Assembly (NCBI RefSeq): GCF_007050985.1
Contig: NZ_VHSF01000001.1
Coordinates: forward strand, 1,116,001 to 1,180,000
DNA: 64,000 nucleotides
From: Christiangramia sabulilitoris
Lineage (GTDB): Bacteria; Bacteroidota; Bacteroidia; Flavobacteriales; Flavobacteriaceae
Direction: 5' to 3'
In this document: positions 1 through 9,401 of the stretch, piece by piece
How the letters are laid out: the number at the start of each line of letters is the position of its first letter
Position numbering within the stretch: the stretch's first letter is position 1
Translations under genes and position numbers: made by a program
Notes under the pieces: model-generated
What the model was told of the DNA's origin: nothing
Database searches by the model: none
What the model saw: only the letters and a program-made list of their open reading frames with translations

Positions 1-1294
1 CATGCAATAAAGCTTCAGTCTGGGCAAAGTAATTGGCCATTAACTGATCCTGATGGGCATTATTTCCAAATAAGGATCTCTTAAAACCAATAAAATCTGC
101 CGGGATCAATTTTGTTCCCTGATGTATCAGCTGGAAAAATGCATGTTGAGAATTAGTTCCCGGTTCACCCCAGATGATGGTACCGGTTTCATAATTCACT
201 TTATTCCCGTTACGATCCACACTCTTACCGTTACTCTCCATAATAGCCTGTTGCAAATATGAAGGGAATTTGTGCAGATATTGCGAATAAGGGATCACCG
301 CTTCACTTTCTGCCTTAAAGAAATTATTATACCATATGGTTAACAAAGCTAATTGCACAGGGAGGTTTTCCTTAAATGGCGTTAATCTAAAGTGATCATC
401 CATTTTACGGGCTCCTTCAAGTAACGATGTGAAATTATCATAGCCTATAGCCAGGCTTATTGAAAGACCAACGGCACTCCACAGCGAGAATCTACCTCCA
501 ACCCAGTCCCACATCGGGAAAATATTATCAGGATCTATTCCAAAGGCCTCTACTTTCTGCAGGTTGGTGGAAACCGCCACAAAATGTTTAGAAACTTCTT
601 TTTCCGGGACAGATTTCAGGAACCATTCTCTTACCGTCGTAGCATTACTCAATGTCTCCATTGTGGTAAAGGTCTTAGACACTATCAGAAAAAGAGTGGT
701 TTCAGGATTAAGATCTTTTATAGTTTCAAAAACATGATCTCCGTCTACATTAGATATAAAATGCAGGTTCAGGTGATTTTTATAGAACTCCAGGCTCTCG
801 GTGACCATTACCGGTCCCAGGTCAGATCCTCCAATCCCGATATTCACCACGTCTGTGAATGCCTTGCCGGTATAGCCTCTTCTGGTTCCATTTATGATCT
901 CATTACTAAAATCACGGATCCTGGCTTTTACTTCCTGAACTTCAGGAACTACATTTTCGCCTCTAACCTTGATATCTGCTGCCTTTTCTGCTCTAAGGGC
1001 AGTATGCAACACCGGGCGGTTTTCTGTCTGGTTAATAGAATCTCCTGTAAAGTAACTTTCAATTGCATCTTCAAGACCACATTCTTCAGCAAGCTTTAGG
1101 AGCAGGTTTTGAGTCTCTTCAGAAATTCTGTTTTTACTTATATCAACATAAAAATCTTCCCATGTAATGGTGAACTTATCAGCTCGATCTTCATCATTAT
1201 TGAACATATTTCGCATATGCTCATTCTTTATTTCGCTAAAATGCGCCTCTAATTCCTTCCAGGCTTTCGTAGTGGTTGGATCTATATTCTTCAT
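1..1294 (-). CDS. pgi: Glucose-6-phosphate isomerase (partial, C-terminus outside window)
   Basis: Interconverts glucose 6-phosphate and fructose 6-phosphate in the cytoplasm (glycolysis and gluconeogenesis). The frame is open from ATG at 1294 to the window edge, about 431 codons of the roughly 550 usual for the family, so the C-terminal end is missing only because the window ends. The phosphoglucose isomerase signature is visible as [16 protein letters not shown], and the active-site segment as [11 protein letters not shown] near the edge. The N-terminus starts [12 protein letters not shown], as expected for the family. The start codon directly abuts the stop codon of the upstream peptidase gene (1295-1297), so the two are probably co-transcribed. 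No oddities are seen. Confidence 0.95.
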   Translation of the reverse strand, partial: MKNIDPTTTKAWKELEAHFSEIKNEHMRNMFNNDEDRADKFTITWEDFYVDISKNRISEETQNLLLKLAEECGLEDAIESYFTGDSINQTENRPVLHTALRAEKAADIKVRGENVVPEVQEVKARIRDFSNEIINGTRRGYTGKAFTDVVNIGIGGSDLGPVMVTESLEFYKNHLNLHFISNVDGDHVFETIKDLNPETTLFLIVSKTFTTMETLSNATTVREWFLKSVPEKEVSKHFVAVSTNLQKVEAFGIDPDNIFPMWDWVGGRFSLWSAVGLSISLAIGYDNFTSLLEGARKMDDHFRLTPFKENLPVQLALLTIWYNNFFKAESEAVIPYSQYLHKFPSYLQQAIMESNGKSVDRNGNKVNYETGTIIWGEPGTNSQHAFFQLIHQGTKLIPADFIGFKRSLFGNNAHQDQLMANYFAQTEALLH

Positions 1295-2530
1295 CTAAAT
1301 GTTTTTGTAGGGTATCTGTTCTAATTCTTCCATTAAAGGCTGGATATAGGCAAAATATTCATCCTTAAGTCCATCTTCGATCTTCTTGGCAGAGGGTAAA
1401 TTCTGTCTGAAAGGATCTACCTGCTTACCATTAACCCAAAATCTATAACAAACATGCGGACCGGTAGCCAGTCCTGTACTACCAACATAACCAATTACCT
1501 GACCCTGCTTCACGGTCTCCCCTTTTCTCACTGCTCTTTTTGTCATGTGAAGATACTGAGTTGTGTACTTATCATTATGGCGTACTTTCACGTAATTTCC
1601 GTTACCTGAAGTATATCCCGAAGCGATCACCCTTCCATTTGCTGTACTTACAATAGGGGTATTGTATGCTGCAGCATAATCTGTTCCTAAATGCGCCTTC
1701 CATCGTTTCTGTACCGGGTGAAAACGCCTTTTGGTAAATCGTGATGAAATCCTTGAATAATCCAGAGGTGCTTTAAGGAAGAAACTCTGTAAAGCTTTAG
1801 CCTCTTCATCATAGAAGCTGGCCTTCCCGGTTACGGTATCATTGAGATATCTAAAGGCATAGAAAGGTTTATCTGAATGTTTAAAAACAGCAGCGTCCAC
1901 TTTCTCCACTCCAACGAAAACAGTATCATCGATGTATTTTTCATGATAGACCATTTTGAACTGGTCGCCCTTCTGAAGTTTGAAAAAATCTATGCTCCAC
2001 TGGTAAATATTAGACAATTCATAGACCAGCAAATTGCTTAAACCCTGCGTTTCCATAGCTTCTGAAAGAGAAGACACGATTACCCCTGAAACCTCTCTCC
2101 TTTTTACGGTTACCGGTCTTTTTTTCTTCTCTGCATAGATGCTGTCGCCAATAGAAACCACCGTGTAGTTGATCTTATCGTTTTCATAAATAAAAAACTT
2201 CGGGGTTTTAGCAGAATCTTTTGCCTTGAGGATCACATATTTCTTCCCTGCAGTAATTCTTGCAGGATTGAAAGTATCCTTAACCTTATTTGAGATTTCA
2301 AATACTTTTCCATGATCCACGCCATTCTGGTCCATGATATAACCAAAACTATCACCGGGCTGGATAGTATCCTTTATAACTTCAAAATCATTAAGAACAA
2401 ATCCGTATTCTTTCTCTATAGGAGGTAATTTTTCTTTTTTAACCTCGGTTTTTACAGCCTGGTCTTTCTTTTCGTCATTGCAGGCAAGGAATGCCAGCAT
2501 CATCATTAACAATAAACCTAGTCTTTTCAA
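1295..2530 (-). CDS. M23-family (LytM-type) murein peptidase lipoprotein
   Basis: Predicted cell-wall endopeptidase, 411 aa. It opens with a lipoprotein signal (lipobox LAFLAC, Cys17), so it is probably anchored to a periplasm-facing membrane. A charged linker and an uncharacterised middle region precede the peptidase domain at about residues 260-375. The LytM HxxxD zinc motif is present (H280-L-G-T-D284), and QYLHM supplies the usual His328. The second HxH motif reads GPHVCYRF (359-361), so the second zinc-ligand His is a Cys. Family knowledge: LytM-type enzymes cut peptide cross-links. Inference: Cys361 may still bind zinc, or activity may be altered. The gene abuts pgi downstream and lies 5 nt after the dioxygenase gene, in one apparent operon. 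Confidence 0.85.
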   Translation of the reverse strand: MKRLGLLLMMMLAFLACNDEKKDQAVKTEVKKEKLPPIEKEYGFVLNDFEVIKDTIQPGDSFGYIMDQNGVDHGKVFEISNKVKDTFNPARITAGKKYVILKAKDSAKTPKFFIYENDKINYTVVSIGDSIYAEKKKRPVTVKRREVSGVIVSSLSEAMETQGLSNLLVYELSNIYQWSIDFFKLQKGDQFKMVYHEKYIDDTVFVGVEKVDAAVFKHSDKPFYAFRYLNDTVTGKASFYDEEAKALQSFFLKAPLDYSRISSRFTKRRFHPVQKRWKAHLGTDYAAAYNTPIVSTANGRVIASGYTSGNGNYVKVRHNDKYTTQYLHMTKRAVRKGETVKQGQVIGYVGSTGLATGPHVCYRFWVNGKQVDPFRQNLPSAKKIEDGLKDEYFAYIQPLMEELEQIPYKNI

Positions 2531-2535
2531 TTTTT

Positions 2536-3501
2536 TTACTTTTTATTTTCAGTATTAAACGTATGGTTCACCCATTGCTTGCCCCAATTATTTTTTTCTT
2601 CGTCTGTCCACAAGTCGGGGAAAAAAGAGATTCTTTGAAAGCTTGGTGGCAGGAACTTCTTCCAGTTCGTACCGCCGGTTGCTTTAACAGTTTCCCTGTC
2701 TTTGCTCAAATATCTGTAAGCCGCTCCCATATGCATCAAAAGCCAGTTGATATTAACATTAACATCAAGATTTCGCATTGCCTTAATCAGCTCAGGATTA
2801 TTGCGGTCATCCTCATGCATTTTTAAATACCTGTGGTAAACGGTATTTCCATAAACCCCATTGGCAATTCTCAAAAAACGGGGGGTGTATCTCTTTTCGA
2901 ACTGTCTTAAAGTAAGCGTTTTCTCACCTGTTTTAAGATCTATTCCTCCTTTTTTCCAGTAGATGTTTTCATAGAGCTCTTCCGGGGTATTTTCTGCGGA
3001 ATATCCTGAGCGAATATCTGAAGATACAAGATTCTCCAGCGGAGTTGAATAAAGTTCGATCATTCTAAACTGCGCAGATTGAAATCCACTTGCAGGCAGT
3101 AAGGCCATCCTGAATTTCAGGAATTGCTCTCTTTCCATTCCCTTGATCATCACATCAAATGAATCGATAAGAATTCTGAAATACCTGTTAATCCTGTTCA
3201 GTTTTTCAATGAAAAATGAAGCGGTAAGCGTATCACATTCAATGATCTGTTTTTGCTCGTGGATTATGAGTTTAAAATATAATTCTGTAATTTGATGATA
3301 TGTGATAAAGATCATCTCATCAGGGAAGTGCGTATTTGTTTTTTGCAGACTTAATAATGTGTCTACTTCTATATAATCCCAGTAGGATAAATAACGGTCA
3401 TAAAGCAGACCATCCAAATAGGACCCCATATCCTGTCCCGAATTTTTGAACTTTTCCTCAAGTTTAATAATTCGTTCTGCGATCTCGGGTTTAATTTCCA
3501 T
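2536..3501 (-). CDS. kynA: Tryptophan 2,3-dioxygenase family protein
   Basis: Heme enzyme that opens the indole ring of L-tryptophan to N-formylkynurenine, the first step of the kynurenine pathway. It has 321 aa, longer than the roughly 280 of many bacterial enzymes but all-helical and family-like. The diagnostic stretch ITYHQITELYFKLIIHEQ carries the substrate and heme pocket His of the family. GTGGTNWKKFLPP near the C-terminus matches the substrate-carboxylate loop (GTGGSS-like) in a divergent form. It sits in one minus-strand run with the DUF3108 gene (2-nt gap) and near hppD and hmgA, consistent with aromatic amino acid breakdown. Substrate specificity is inferred from the family. Confidence 0.88.
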   Translation of the reverse strand: MEIKPEIAERIIKLEEKFKNSGQDMGSYLDGLLYDRYLSYWDYIEVDTLLSLQKTNTHFPDEMIFITYHQITELYFKLIIHEQKQIIECDTLTASFFIEKLNRINRYFRILIDSFDVMIKGMEREQFLKFRMALLPASGFQSAQFRMIELYSTPLENLVSSDIRSGYSAENTPEELYENIYWKKGGIDLKTGEKTLTLRQFEKRYTPRFLRIANGVYGNTVYHRYLKMHEDDRNNPELIKAMRNLDVNVNINWLLMHMGAAYRYLSKDRETVKATGGTNWKKFLPPSFQRISFFPDLWTDEEKNNWGKQWVNHTFNTENKK

Positions 3502-3503
3502 AT

Positions 3504-4280
3504 TTAATTCATTAAAATACTAAACTGATGTTTAAGACCCTTATATGCTTCTAAATCTGCATCTAAGGACCCAACAGCCAGGTCTGCTTCTATTTTAACG
3601 GGAATTTTATTCTTATCGTCACTTATCCAGAAGGTTAAACTTTCTTTTTCTTTGAACACCCTGCCGGCAAGAACGTATGGTCTGAATTTAAGGGTAGCCA
3701 CATTTCCAAATTTGGTTTTGATCACTTCCCTTCCCAGGAATACCAGCTTAAAATCAACACTTTCATCATCGATGAACATGTTTACCCGCATTTCTTCCCC
3801 GGGCTTCAATTTATCCCCGTCAATTTGGTTGCGAATATAATAAAATGCCGATAACATATCGTGCACATTATTGGGTACAGAGAAGCTACGTCGATTATTA
3901 TTTTCGCGATTTAGCACATGAGCTCTGTTCTCCTTGTGATCAAAGTCTATTTCAAGGTCTTTGGTATATCCACCCTCATTTATTTTTCTGATAAATTTGT
4001 AAGGTTTCCCTGATTTTTTATCAATATACGTTTGGTAATCATCATCCACCTTAAAGAAAAGACTTAATAACCCCGTAGACTTCCCCCTTCCTTTTATATG
4101 GTATACCGGTTTGTTTTCCAGCCTGGTCTCATCCACCTCCAGGGTTGCATAGCTGGCATTAAAGATGCCATAGTGAATACGAAATTTAAACCATTCGCCT
4201 TCCTTATATGCCTTTTGGGAAAATAGCTGAGATGTGCTGAAGATGCAGCAAAGAATGGTAATTGCAAAGATTTTCTTCAT
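3504..4280 (-). CDS. DUF3108 domain-containing secreted protein
   Basis: 258 aa with an N-terminal signal peptide (MKKIFAITILCCIFSTSQLFSQ). The mature part resembles the DUF3108 family, a periplasmic or outer-membrane-associated beta-rich domain of unknown function. GEWFKFRIHYGIFNASYATLEV at the N-terminus and the charged segment about SLTFWISDDKNKIPVKIE near the C-terminus are typical of the family. It is the first gene of an apparent operon with the dioxygenase, the M23 peptidase and pgi, and has a promoter just upstream. No enzymatic motif is seen and no function is assigned. Confidence 0.8.
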   Translation of the reverse strand: MKKIFAITILCCIFSTSQLFSQKAYKEGEWFKFRIHYGIFNASYATLEVDETRLENKPVYHIKGRGKSTGLLSLFFKVDDDYQTYIDKKSGKPYKFIRKINEGGYTKDLEIDFDHKENRAHVLNRENNNRRSFSVPNNVHDMLSAFYYIRNQIDGDKLKPGEEMRVNMFIDDESVDFKLVFLGREVIKTKFGNVATLKFRPYVLAGRVFKEKESLTFWISDDKNKIPVKIEADLAVGSLDADLEAYKGLKHQFSILMN

Positions 4281-4342
4281 AATAATAATTATCCTAACTG
4301 TCAGTATTTCTGGGGTTATAACACCTTTTACAATTACTATTC

Positions 4343-4373
4343 CAAAAGTATCAAAACAAAAAACCCCATCAAA
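4343..4373 (-). promoter_or_regulatory. Bacteroidota-type promoter for the DUF3108-kynA-M23-pgi operon
   Basis: On the minus strand, TACTTTTG (-7 box, complement of 4343-4350) lies 19 nt after TTTG (-33 box, complement of 4370-4373). This fits the TTG/TAnnTTTG promoter of Bacteroidota. The start would lie about 55 nt upstream of the DUF3108 ATG. The -33 box sits within the terminator hairpin of the preceding transcription unit. Confidence 0.55.
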
Positions 4374-4390
4374 TTAATGACGGGGATTTT
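4357..4390 (-). terminator. Intrinsic terminator downstream of hppD
   Basis: Read on the minus strand, CCCCGTC and GATGGGG form a 7-bp stem (one G-U pair) around an AT-rich loop, followed by a T-run. It ends the hmgA-hppD transcript about 195 nt after the hppD stop. Confidence 0.6.
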
Positions 4391-4582
4391 TATCTTATTA
4401 ACCAACTAAAACTTAAATTATGAAAAAAATTTAATAATGATTTTTGGTAACCACTCCAAAAATGCGGTGCAAAAGTCTGATATTTCTATCTTACCCGCAA
4501 TAGTAAAATTAAGTTTAACTAAATATTTATCTAATTGTCAACTTTTCAATTTACCCGCTTAAGTTTTAGCAATTTTTTAAAT
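4391..4582. other. AT-rich non-coding gap with an orphan gene-start-like segment
   Basis: No gene was found between the hppD stop and the terminator. On the plus strand, 4396-4434 looks like the 5' end of a typical flavobacterial exported-protein gene: an A-rich leader, then ATG AAA AAA ATT and an immediate TAA (4420-4434). It may be the remains of a lost gene or a chance match. Confidence 0.35.
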
Positions 4583-5725
4583 TTAATTTAATGTACCTCG
4601 CAAATCCTGCTCTCTTTCGATCGCTTCAAATAGAGCCTTGAAGTTTCCTTTTCCAAAGGACTGCGCTCCTTTTCTCTGAATTATTTCAAAAAACATGGTT
4701 GGTCTGTCCAATACAGGCTTCGTGAAAATCTGTAGAAGATATCCTTCATCATCACGATCTACCAGGACCCCAAGTTCTTTTAATGGCTCCAGTTCCTCGT
4801 CGATCTCTCCTACTCTATCCAGGAGATCATCATAGTAAGTTTCCGGCACATAAAGAAATTCTACTCCCCGATCCCTTAGTGCAGTAACGGTTTCAATAAT
4901 ATTATCTGTAGCCAGAGCAATATGTTGCACGCCGGCTCCATTATAAAAATCTATATATTCCTCGATCTGAGATTTTTTCTTTCCTTCAGCAGGCTCATTG
5001 ATAGGGAATTTAATACGACCATTCCCGTTACTCATCACCTTACTCATCAAAGCGGTATAATCTGTAGAAATATCCTTATCATCAAAAGATACCAGCTGCG
5101 CGAATCCCATCACTTTCCCATAGAATTCCACCCATTTGTTCATTTCGTTCCAGCCAACATTTCCTACCATATGGTCGATAAACTTAAGACCTGTATCTGG
5201 TGATTTCGCTTTGGTATCATAAACTCTGTATCCCGGTAAAAAAGGCCCATCATACTCTCCCCTTTCCACAAAAAGGTGAATAGTTTCACCATAGGTATGA
5301 ATTCCAGAGATCACCGCTTTTCCATTCTCATCTTCAATCTCGTAGGGCTCTACGTAGGACTTAGCACCTCTTTTAGTGGTCTCTTCGTAACTCTTCCTGG
5401 CATCATCCACCCAAAGAGCAACAAATTTAACCCCGTCACCATGCTTATTTATATGCTCGTTGATCTTACCATCTTTTTCCAGCGGCGATGTTAGAACGAT
5501 CCTGATCTTTCCCTGTTGCATTACGTAAGATACGCTGTCCTTCTTTCCGGTTTCAAGCCCTGCATATGCTATTGGCTGAAATCCCCAGGCATGCTGATAG
5601 TAATAAGCTGCCTGCTTGGCATTACCTACATATAGTTCTACAAAGTCTGTTCCCAGTATGGGAAGAAAATCTTCTGCTTCAGGAACTACTTTCTCTAAAT
5701 TTAATGATGTTTTATCTGTTGACAT
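4583..5725 (-). CDS. hppD: 4-hydroxyphenylpyruvate dioxygenase
   Basis: Converts 4-hydroxyphenylpyruvate to homogentisate with O2 and non-heme Fe(II), the second step of tyrosine degradation. It has 380 aa, the usual length, with two vicinal-oxygen-chelate halves. The N-terminal half starts near FVELYVGNAKQAAYYYQ. The catalytic half holds the Fe ligands His in FIDHMVGNVGWNEM, His in GVQHIALATDNI, and Glu in PTMFFEIIQRKG. The C-terminal GKGNFKALFEAIEREQ is typical. It lies downstream of hmgA, which performs the next reaction, and both are on the minus strand with a 101-nt gap. A terminator follows. Confidence 0.96.
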   Translation of the reverse strand: MSTDKTSLNLEKVVPEAEDFLPILGTDFVELYVGNAKQAAYYYQHAWGFQPIAYAGLETGKKDSVSYVMQQGKIRIVLTSPLEKDGKINEHINKHGDGVKFVALWVDDARKSYEETTKRGAKSYVEPYEIEDENGKAVISGIHTYGETIHLFVERGEYDGPFLPGYRVYDTKAKSPDTGLKFIDHMVGNVGWNEMNKWVEFYGKVMGFAQLVSFDDKDISTDYTALMSKVMSNGNGRIKFPINEPAEGKKKSQIEEYIDFYNGAGVQHIALATDNIIETVTALRDRGVEFLYVPETYYDDLLDRVGEIDEELEPLKELGVLVDRDDEGYLLQIFTKPVLDRPTMFFEIIQRKGAQSFGKGNFKALFEAIEREQDLRGTLN

Positions 5726-5783
5726 TTTATTTTATATTTTAAGGATTATTGATATTGTAAAATCTGAAGGTAATATCAAGATC

Positions 5784-5825
5784 TTACCACATCGCTCTAT
5801 CCTGAGCTGATAAATCTTCTTTCAT
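5784..5825 (-). other. Possible 13-codon micro-ORF between hmgA and hppD
   Basis: One base after the hmgA stop codon there is an ATG that opens MKEDLSAQDRAMW and then a stop. It could be a leader peptide, a translational-coupling device for hppD, or chance. Nothing in the sequence proves it is translated. Confidence 0.2.
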
Positions 5826-5826
5826 A

Positions 5827-6999
5827 TTAATGATCATGCCCATCTTCTAACCAGGATTTATGGTAGCTTTCATCGGCTATCTCCATAGCATCCTCAGTTA
5901 ACATTAATGGCTTAAAGGTATCCACCATTACTGCCAGCTCTTCTGTTTCCACCTGGCCAATACTTCTTTCTACCGCACCCGGGTGGGGTCCATGAGGTAT
6001 CCCTGCGGGATGAAGCGAAATATGCCCCGCTTCGATATCATTCCTGCTCATAAAATCACCATCTACATAATACAAGACCTCATCACTGTCTATATTACTG
6101 TGGCTATATGGTGCCGGAATACTTTCAGGGTGATAATCATATTTACGAGGACAAAAGCTGCATACTACGAAGGCATCTGTCTCAAATGTCTGGTGTACTG
6201 GTGGTGGCTGATGTATCCTGCCGGTTATAGGCTCAAAATCGTGAATTGAAAAGGCATATGGATAATTATACCCATCATAGCCTACCACATCGAATGGATG
6301 CGTGGCATAGACCATATCAAAAATTTCTCCTTTTTTCTTGATCTTGATTAGAAAATCCCCTTTTTCATCATTTGTTTCCAGCTCGTATGGCTGCCTTAGA
6401 TCACGTTCACAAAATGGAGAATGCTCCAGCAACTGCCCAAACCAGTTCCTGTATCTTTTTGGGGTATAGATAGGTCTTCTGGATTCCACTATAAACAGCC
6501 TGTTATTCTCGTCATCAAAATCTAATTTATAGATCGTACCCCTGGGGATCAATAGATAATCTCCATATTTAAAATCCAGATTTCCTAAATGTGTTCGCAG
6601 TTTACCACTTCCCTTATGAATAAAAAGAAGTTCGTCTGCATCTGAATTTTTATAGAAATAATCGTCTGTAGAACTTTGAGGGGATGCCAGGATAATATCA
6701 CAATCTGCATTTGTCAATACCGGCTTCCTGCTTTTTAAATAATCTGGATGTGGAGTGACCTGGAAACCTTTCAACCTGTATGATTTCAGGTTATTTTCTA
6801 TAGCGATCTTAGGTTTCACATCATAACTGCCTTTGATCTCTTTCACCTGGGTAGGTCTATGCTCATGATACAGATTTGAGGACATCCCGTCAAAACCTAT
6901 TGTACCAAAAAGTTGCTCATAATATAGACTGCCATCTGGCTTTCTAAAAATGGTATGGCGTTTATGTGGAATTTTACCTAGTTTATGATAAAAAGGCAT
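5827..6999 (-). CDS. hmgA: Homogentisate 1,2-dioxygenase
   Basis: Fe(II) enzyme that opens the ring of homogentisate to maleylacetoacetate in tyrosine and phenylalanine degradation. It has 390 aa, somewhat shorter than the roughly 430-445 of many homologues. Cupin-type iron-binding residues are visible in the C-terminal half: Glu in the SDEVLYYVDG segment and His in HPAGIPHGPHPG. The motif FCPRKYDYHPESIPAPYSH is diagnostic. The C-terminus ends in a short His/Asp tail (DGHDH). It is the first gene of the hmgA-hppD unit. The 173-nt upstream gap to the patatin gene shows only imperfect promoter matches. Confidence 0.94.
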   Translation of the reverse strand: MPFYHKLGKIPHKRHTIFRKPDGSLYYEQLFGTIGFDGMSSNLYHEHRPTQVKEIKGSYDVKPKIAIENNLKSYRLKGFQVTPHPDYLKSRKPVLTNADCDIILASPQSSTDDYFYKNSDADELLFIHKGSGKLRTHLGNLDFKYGDYLLIPRGTIYKLDFDDENNRLFIVESRRPIYTPKRYRNWFGQLLEHSPFCERDLRQPYELETNDEKGDFLIKIKKKGEIFDMVYATHPFDVVGYDGYNYPYAFSIHDFEPITGRIHQPPPVHQTFETDAFVVCSFCPRKYDYHPESIPAPYSHSNIDSDEVLYYVDGDFMSRNDIEAGHISLHPAGIPHGPHPGAVERSIGQVETEELAVMVDTFKPLMLTEDAMEIADESYHKSWLEDGHDH

Positions 7000-7172
7000 A
7001 AGCTTTTGTTTTTAATTCTCGTAAAATCCAGTATTTCTTTAAAGGATTAGGATTTTTTCGAGTTTATTTTTCGATTTATACAAATATCAAGAAAATTTAG
7101 CAAAACAATCTTAAAAACAGTCTAAAAACCATGCTGTAATAAGTGCGCTGGCCGTAACTAATCTTAATACTC

Positions 7173-9401
7173 TTAAAACCAGAATCCAAGACTGAAGAAC
7201 CAGTAGCTTTCCCGGAGTTCAGGAGAGTATGTATACTTTGCTTCTAAAGGCCCCATAAAGGTATCGATCCCGTAACCCAGGGCATAACCAGTAAAGTCTG
7301 GAAGAGTGAACCAGTTTCCGGTGGAATATAAACGGTCTTCCACATTAGCGATATTCGCGCTGGCAATGAGGTGGTTTTTTCGCCATATCTGGTAATCGAT
7401 CTCAAAAAGAGCTTTTATATAACTATCCCCCGAAAGGCTTAGAAAATCGTAACCATAAAATGGCTTAATATTATTAATAAAATCATTCCCGTAGCCACCC
7501 AGGAAAAAGTCAAGAACCTCTGTACCATCATTTCCAATTTTGAAACCTGTTTCAGAAGAAAGACGGGTAGTTAACTTTTTAAAGGGTGTAACCGCATATC
7601 CTATTGTTCCCCTGGCAATAGAGAATTCGGCAAAATTGTCATTAAAGTCTGAAGAATAAAGATACAGGTGAAAATCCCCGCTAAAGCTCACCCCCTTAGT
7701 GGGGAAATATTTATTGTCGTAGGAGTCATACTTTAAATATCCAAAGGCGCTGGCATAATTACTATTATCGAAAACCAACTCGCTATTCTGGTTATTGGGA
7801 TCATTCACCGAGCTGCTGCTTAACTTCAAGTATTTATGTTCCAGCCCTGCACCAATTGAGAATACCTGTTGGAAAAGAGTTTCTACATAAAACTGGTTGG
7901 TGAAATCTTTCAAATTAATCTCCAGCTCGGCAATTGAAGATAAGCCTCCATCATTTTCACTTTGTCTTATATTCTCCAGCTTGACACCTTTTCCGAAGGT
8001 ATTATATCTTGAATTTATCCCCACGCTCCAGTAATAACCTTTATCTATATAATAGTTAAAATTATACCTGAGATTATCACCTACGATCACATCGAGAGAA
8101 GCCACATCATTGGTGAAAAGCAAACTTTTCCTGGTTAGGTTGACTAAGGCACTACTTTTATATAGTTCGTCATAATGCAAACCAAGCCGCAATAACATCT
8201 TATTCTCACTCTCTTCGATCTGCATTGCCAGTGTATAATTACCTTTTTCGTCTACAGGCAGTAGTTGATAATTTATCCGGTCAAAATTCCCGGTCGCTGA
8301 AAGGTTATTAATACCAATATTCAGCTCATTAAAACCATAGGTTTTTTCATAGTTCAGTTTAAGTTTTCCCTGAACGTAAGCTTTAGGATAAGTACTGTTC
8401 CCTTCCAGCGTAAGGCCACTAATATTGAAAGTGTCAATCTTTTCAACCCTATCCCGCTGAAAATCTTCTGAGGTATTCCGGGCCAGATCCTTTATTTCTG
8501 TCAGCTTGCGTAAAGCTGCCACCTTACCTGAATCTATGATCGCATTTCCTTCTTCAAAAGACATTACCGTAAATGGTGAGATATCAGGTTTAATATAAAT
8601 ATCGGTTAAAGGGATCTTTTCTTTCATATCATTGATCGTCCTGAAATTGCTTATTTGGGTCATGATATCAAAAACGCCTTTTAACTTATCTCTTTTTACC
8701 AGGCTATCCTGTACATCAACCCCAATCACAATATCTGCACCTCTTCTGCGAAGTTCTTCAACAGGATAATTATTAGCAACCCCTCCATCGGTAAGCAACT
8801 GGTCATCAATTTTTATGGGACTTAGAATAGTGGGGATCGCTCCGCTGGCAGAAATTGCTTTTGCCAAAGATCCTTTATCAAGGATCACCGCCTCTCCCGT
8901 CTCCACATTGGCAGCCACGCAAAAGAATGGTATTTGAAGTTTACTAAAATCGTTGACATCACTTACATGTATCGTAAGCCGGGACATTAAATTATAGATA
9001 TTCTGACCTTTAAAGAGGCCCGTTGGAAATGAAATATCAAAATTATCGAAAGGAAGGGTGATCGCGTATTTTTCAGAATCCTCTTTTTCGTAGAAGGTTT
9101 TTGCTCTTCTGGGGAGATCATCCTGGATAAGAATATCAAAATTTGTCTGGTTAAAAATGGAATCGAGTTCCCTGGCGGTATATCCAGAAGCATACAAACC
9201 ACCAATGATCGCACCCATACTACTACCCCCTATATAGTCTATTTTTACACCCTGTTCTTCCAGAACTTTCAGCACGCCAATATGAGCCAGTCCTTTTGCT
9301 CCTCCTCCGCTTAGCACCAATCCAATTTTAGGCCCGGCATTCTCCTGGGCTATCCCTGGAAAGGTAAAACAAAGTAAAAGTAGAGCTAAAAGTTTTCGCA
9401 T
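7173..9401 (-). CDS. Patatin-like phospholipase with outer-membrane beta-barrel (PlpD-type)
   Basis: 742 aa. A signal peptide (MRKLLALLLLCFTFPGIAQ) precedes a patatin domain at about residues 25-215, with oxyanion motif GGGAKG, nucleophile motif GGSSMGA (GxSxG) and catalytic-dyad motif DGGVANN. A POTRA-like segment follows near 325-385 (ISGLTLEGNSTYP), then a C-terminal 16-strand-type barrel ending ESYWFFSLGFWF with the terminal aromatic expected for BAM-dependent insertion. This is the PlpD/type Vd layout: a lipid-acyl hydrolase carried by an Omp85-like barrel. Whether the patatin is released or stays attached cannot be told. It starts immediately after the uvrC stop, so the two are co-transcribed. 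Confidence 0.9.
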   Translation of the reverse strand: MRKLLALLLLCFTFPGIAQENAGPKIGLVLSGGGAKGLAHIGVLKVLEEQGVKIDYIGGSSMGAIIGGLYASGYTARELDSIFNQTNFDILIQDDLPRRAKTFYEKEDSEKYAITLPFDNFDISFPTGLFKGQNIYNLMSRLTIHVSDVNDFSKLQIPFFCVAANVETGEAVILDKGSLAKAISASGAIPTILSPIKIDDQLLTDGGVANNYPVEELRRRGADIVIGVDVQDSLVKRDKLKGVFDIMTQISNFRTINDMKEKIPLTDIYIKPDISPFTVMSFEEGNAIIDSGKVAALRKLTEIKDLARNTSEDFQRDRVEKIDTFNISGLTLEGNSTYPKAYVQGKLKLNYEKTYGFNELNIGINNLSATGNFDRINYQLLPVDEKGNYTLAMQIEESENKMLLRLGLHYDELYKSSALVNLTRKSLLFTNDVASLDVIVGDNLRYNFNYYIDKGYYWSVGINSRYNTFGKGVKLENIRQSENDGGLSSIAELEINLKDFTNQFYVETLFQQVFSIGAGLEHKYLKLSSSSVNDPNNQNSELVFDNSNYASAFGYLKYDSYDNKYFPTKGVSFSGDFHLYLYSSDFNDNFAEFSIARGTIGYAVTPFKKLTTRLSSETGFKIGNDGTEVLDFFLGGYGNDFINNIKPFYGYDFLSLSGDSYIKALFEIDYQIWRKNHLIASANIANVEDRLYSTGNWFTLPDFTGYALGYGIDTFMGPLEAKYTYSPELRESYWFFSLGFWF

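Noticed and set aside
584-1099. 171-aa plus-strand frame inside pgi
   Set aside because: Antisense shadow of the conserved pgi coding sequence, with no homology, promoter or signal. The same applies to the other long antisense frames inside uvrC, ileS, gdhA, pncB and the Asp-box gene.
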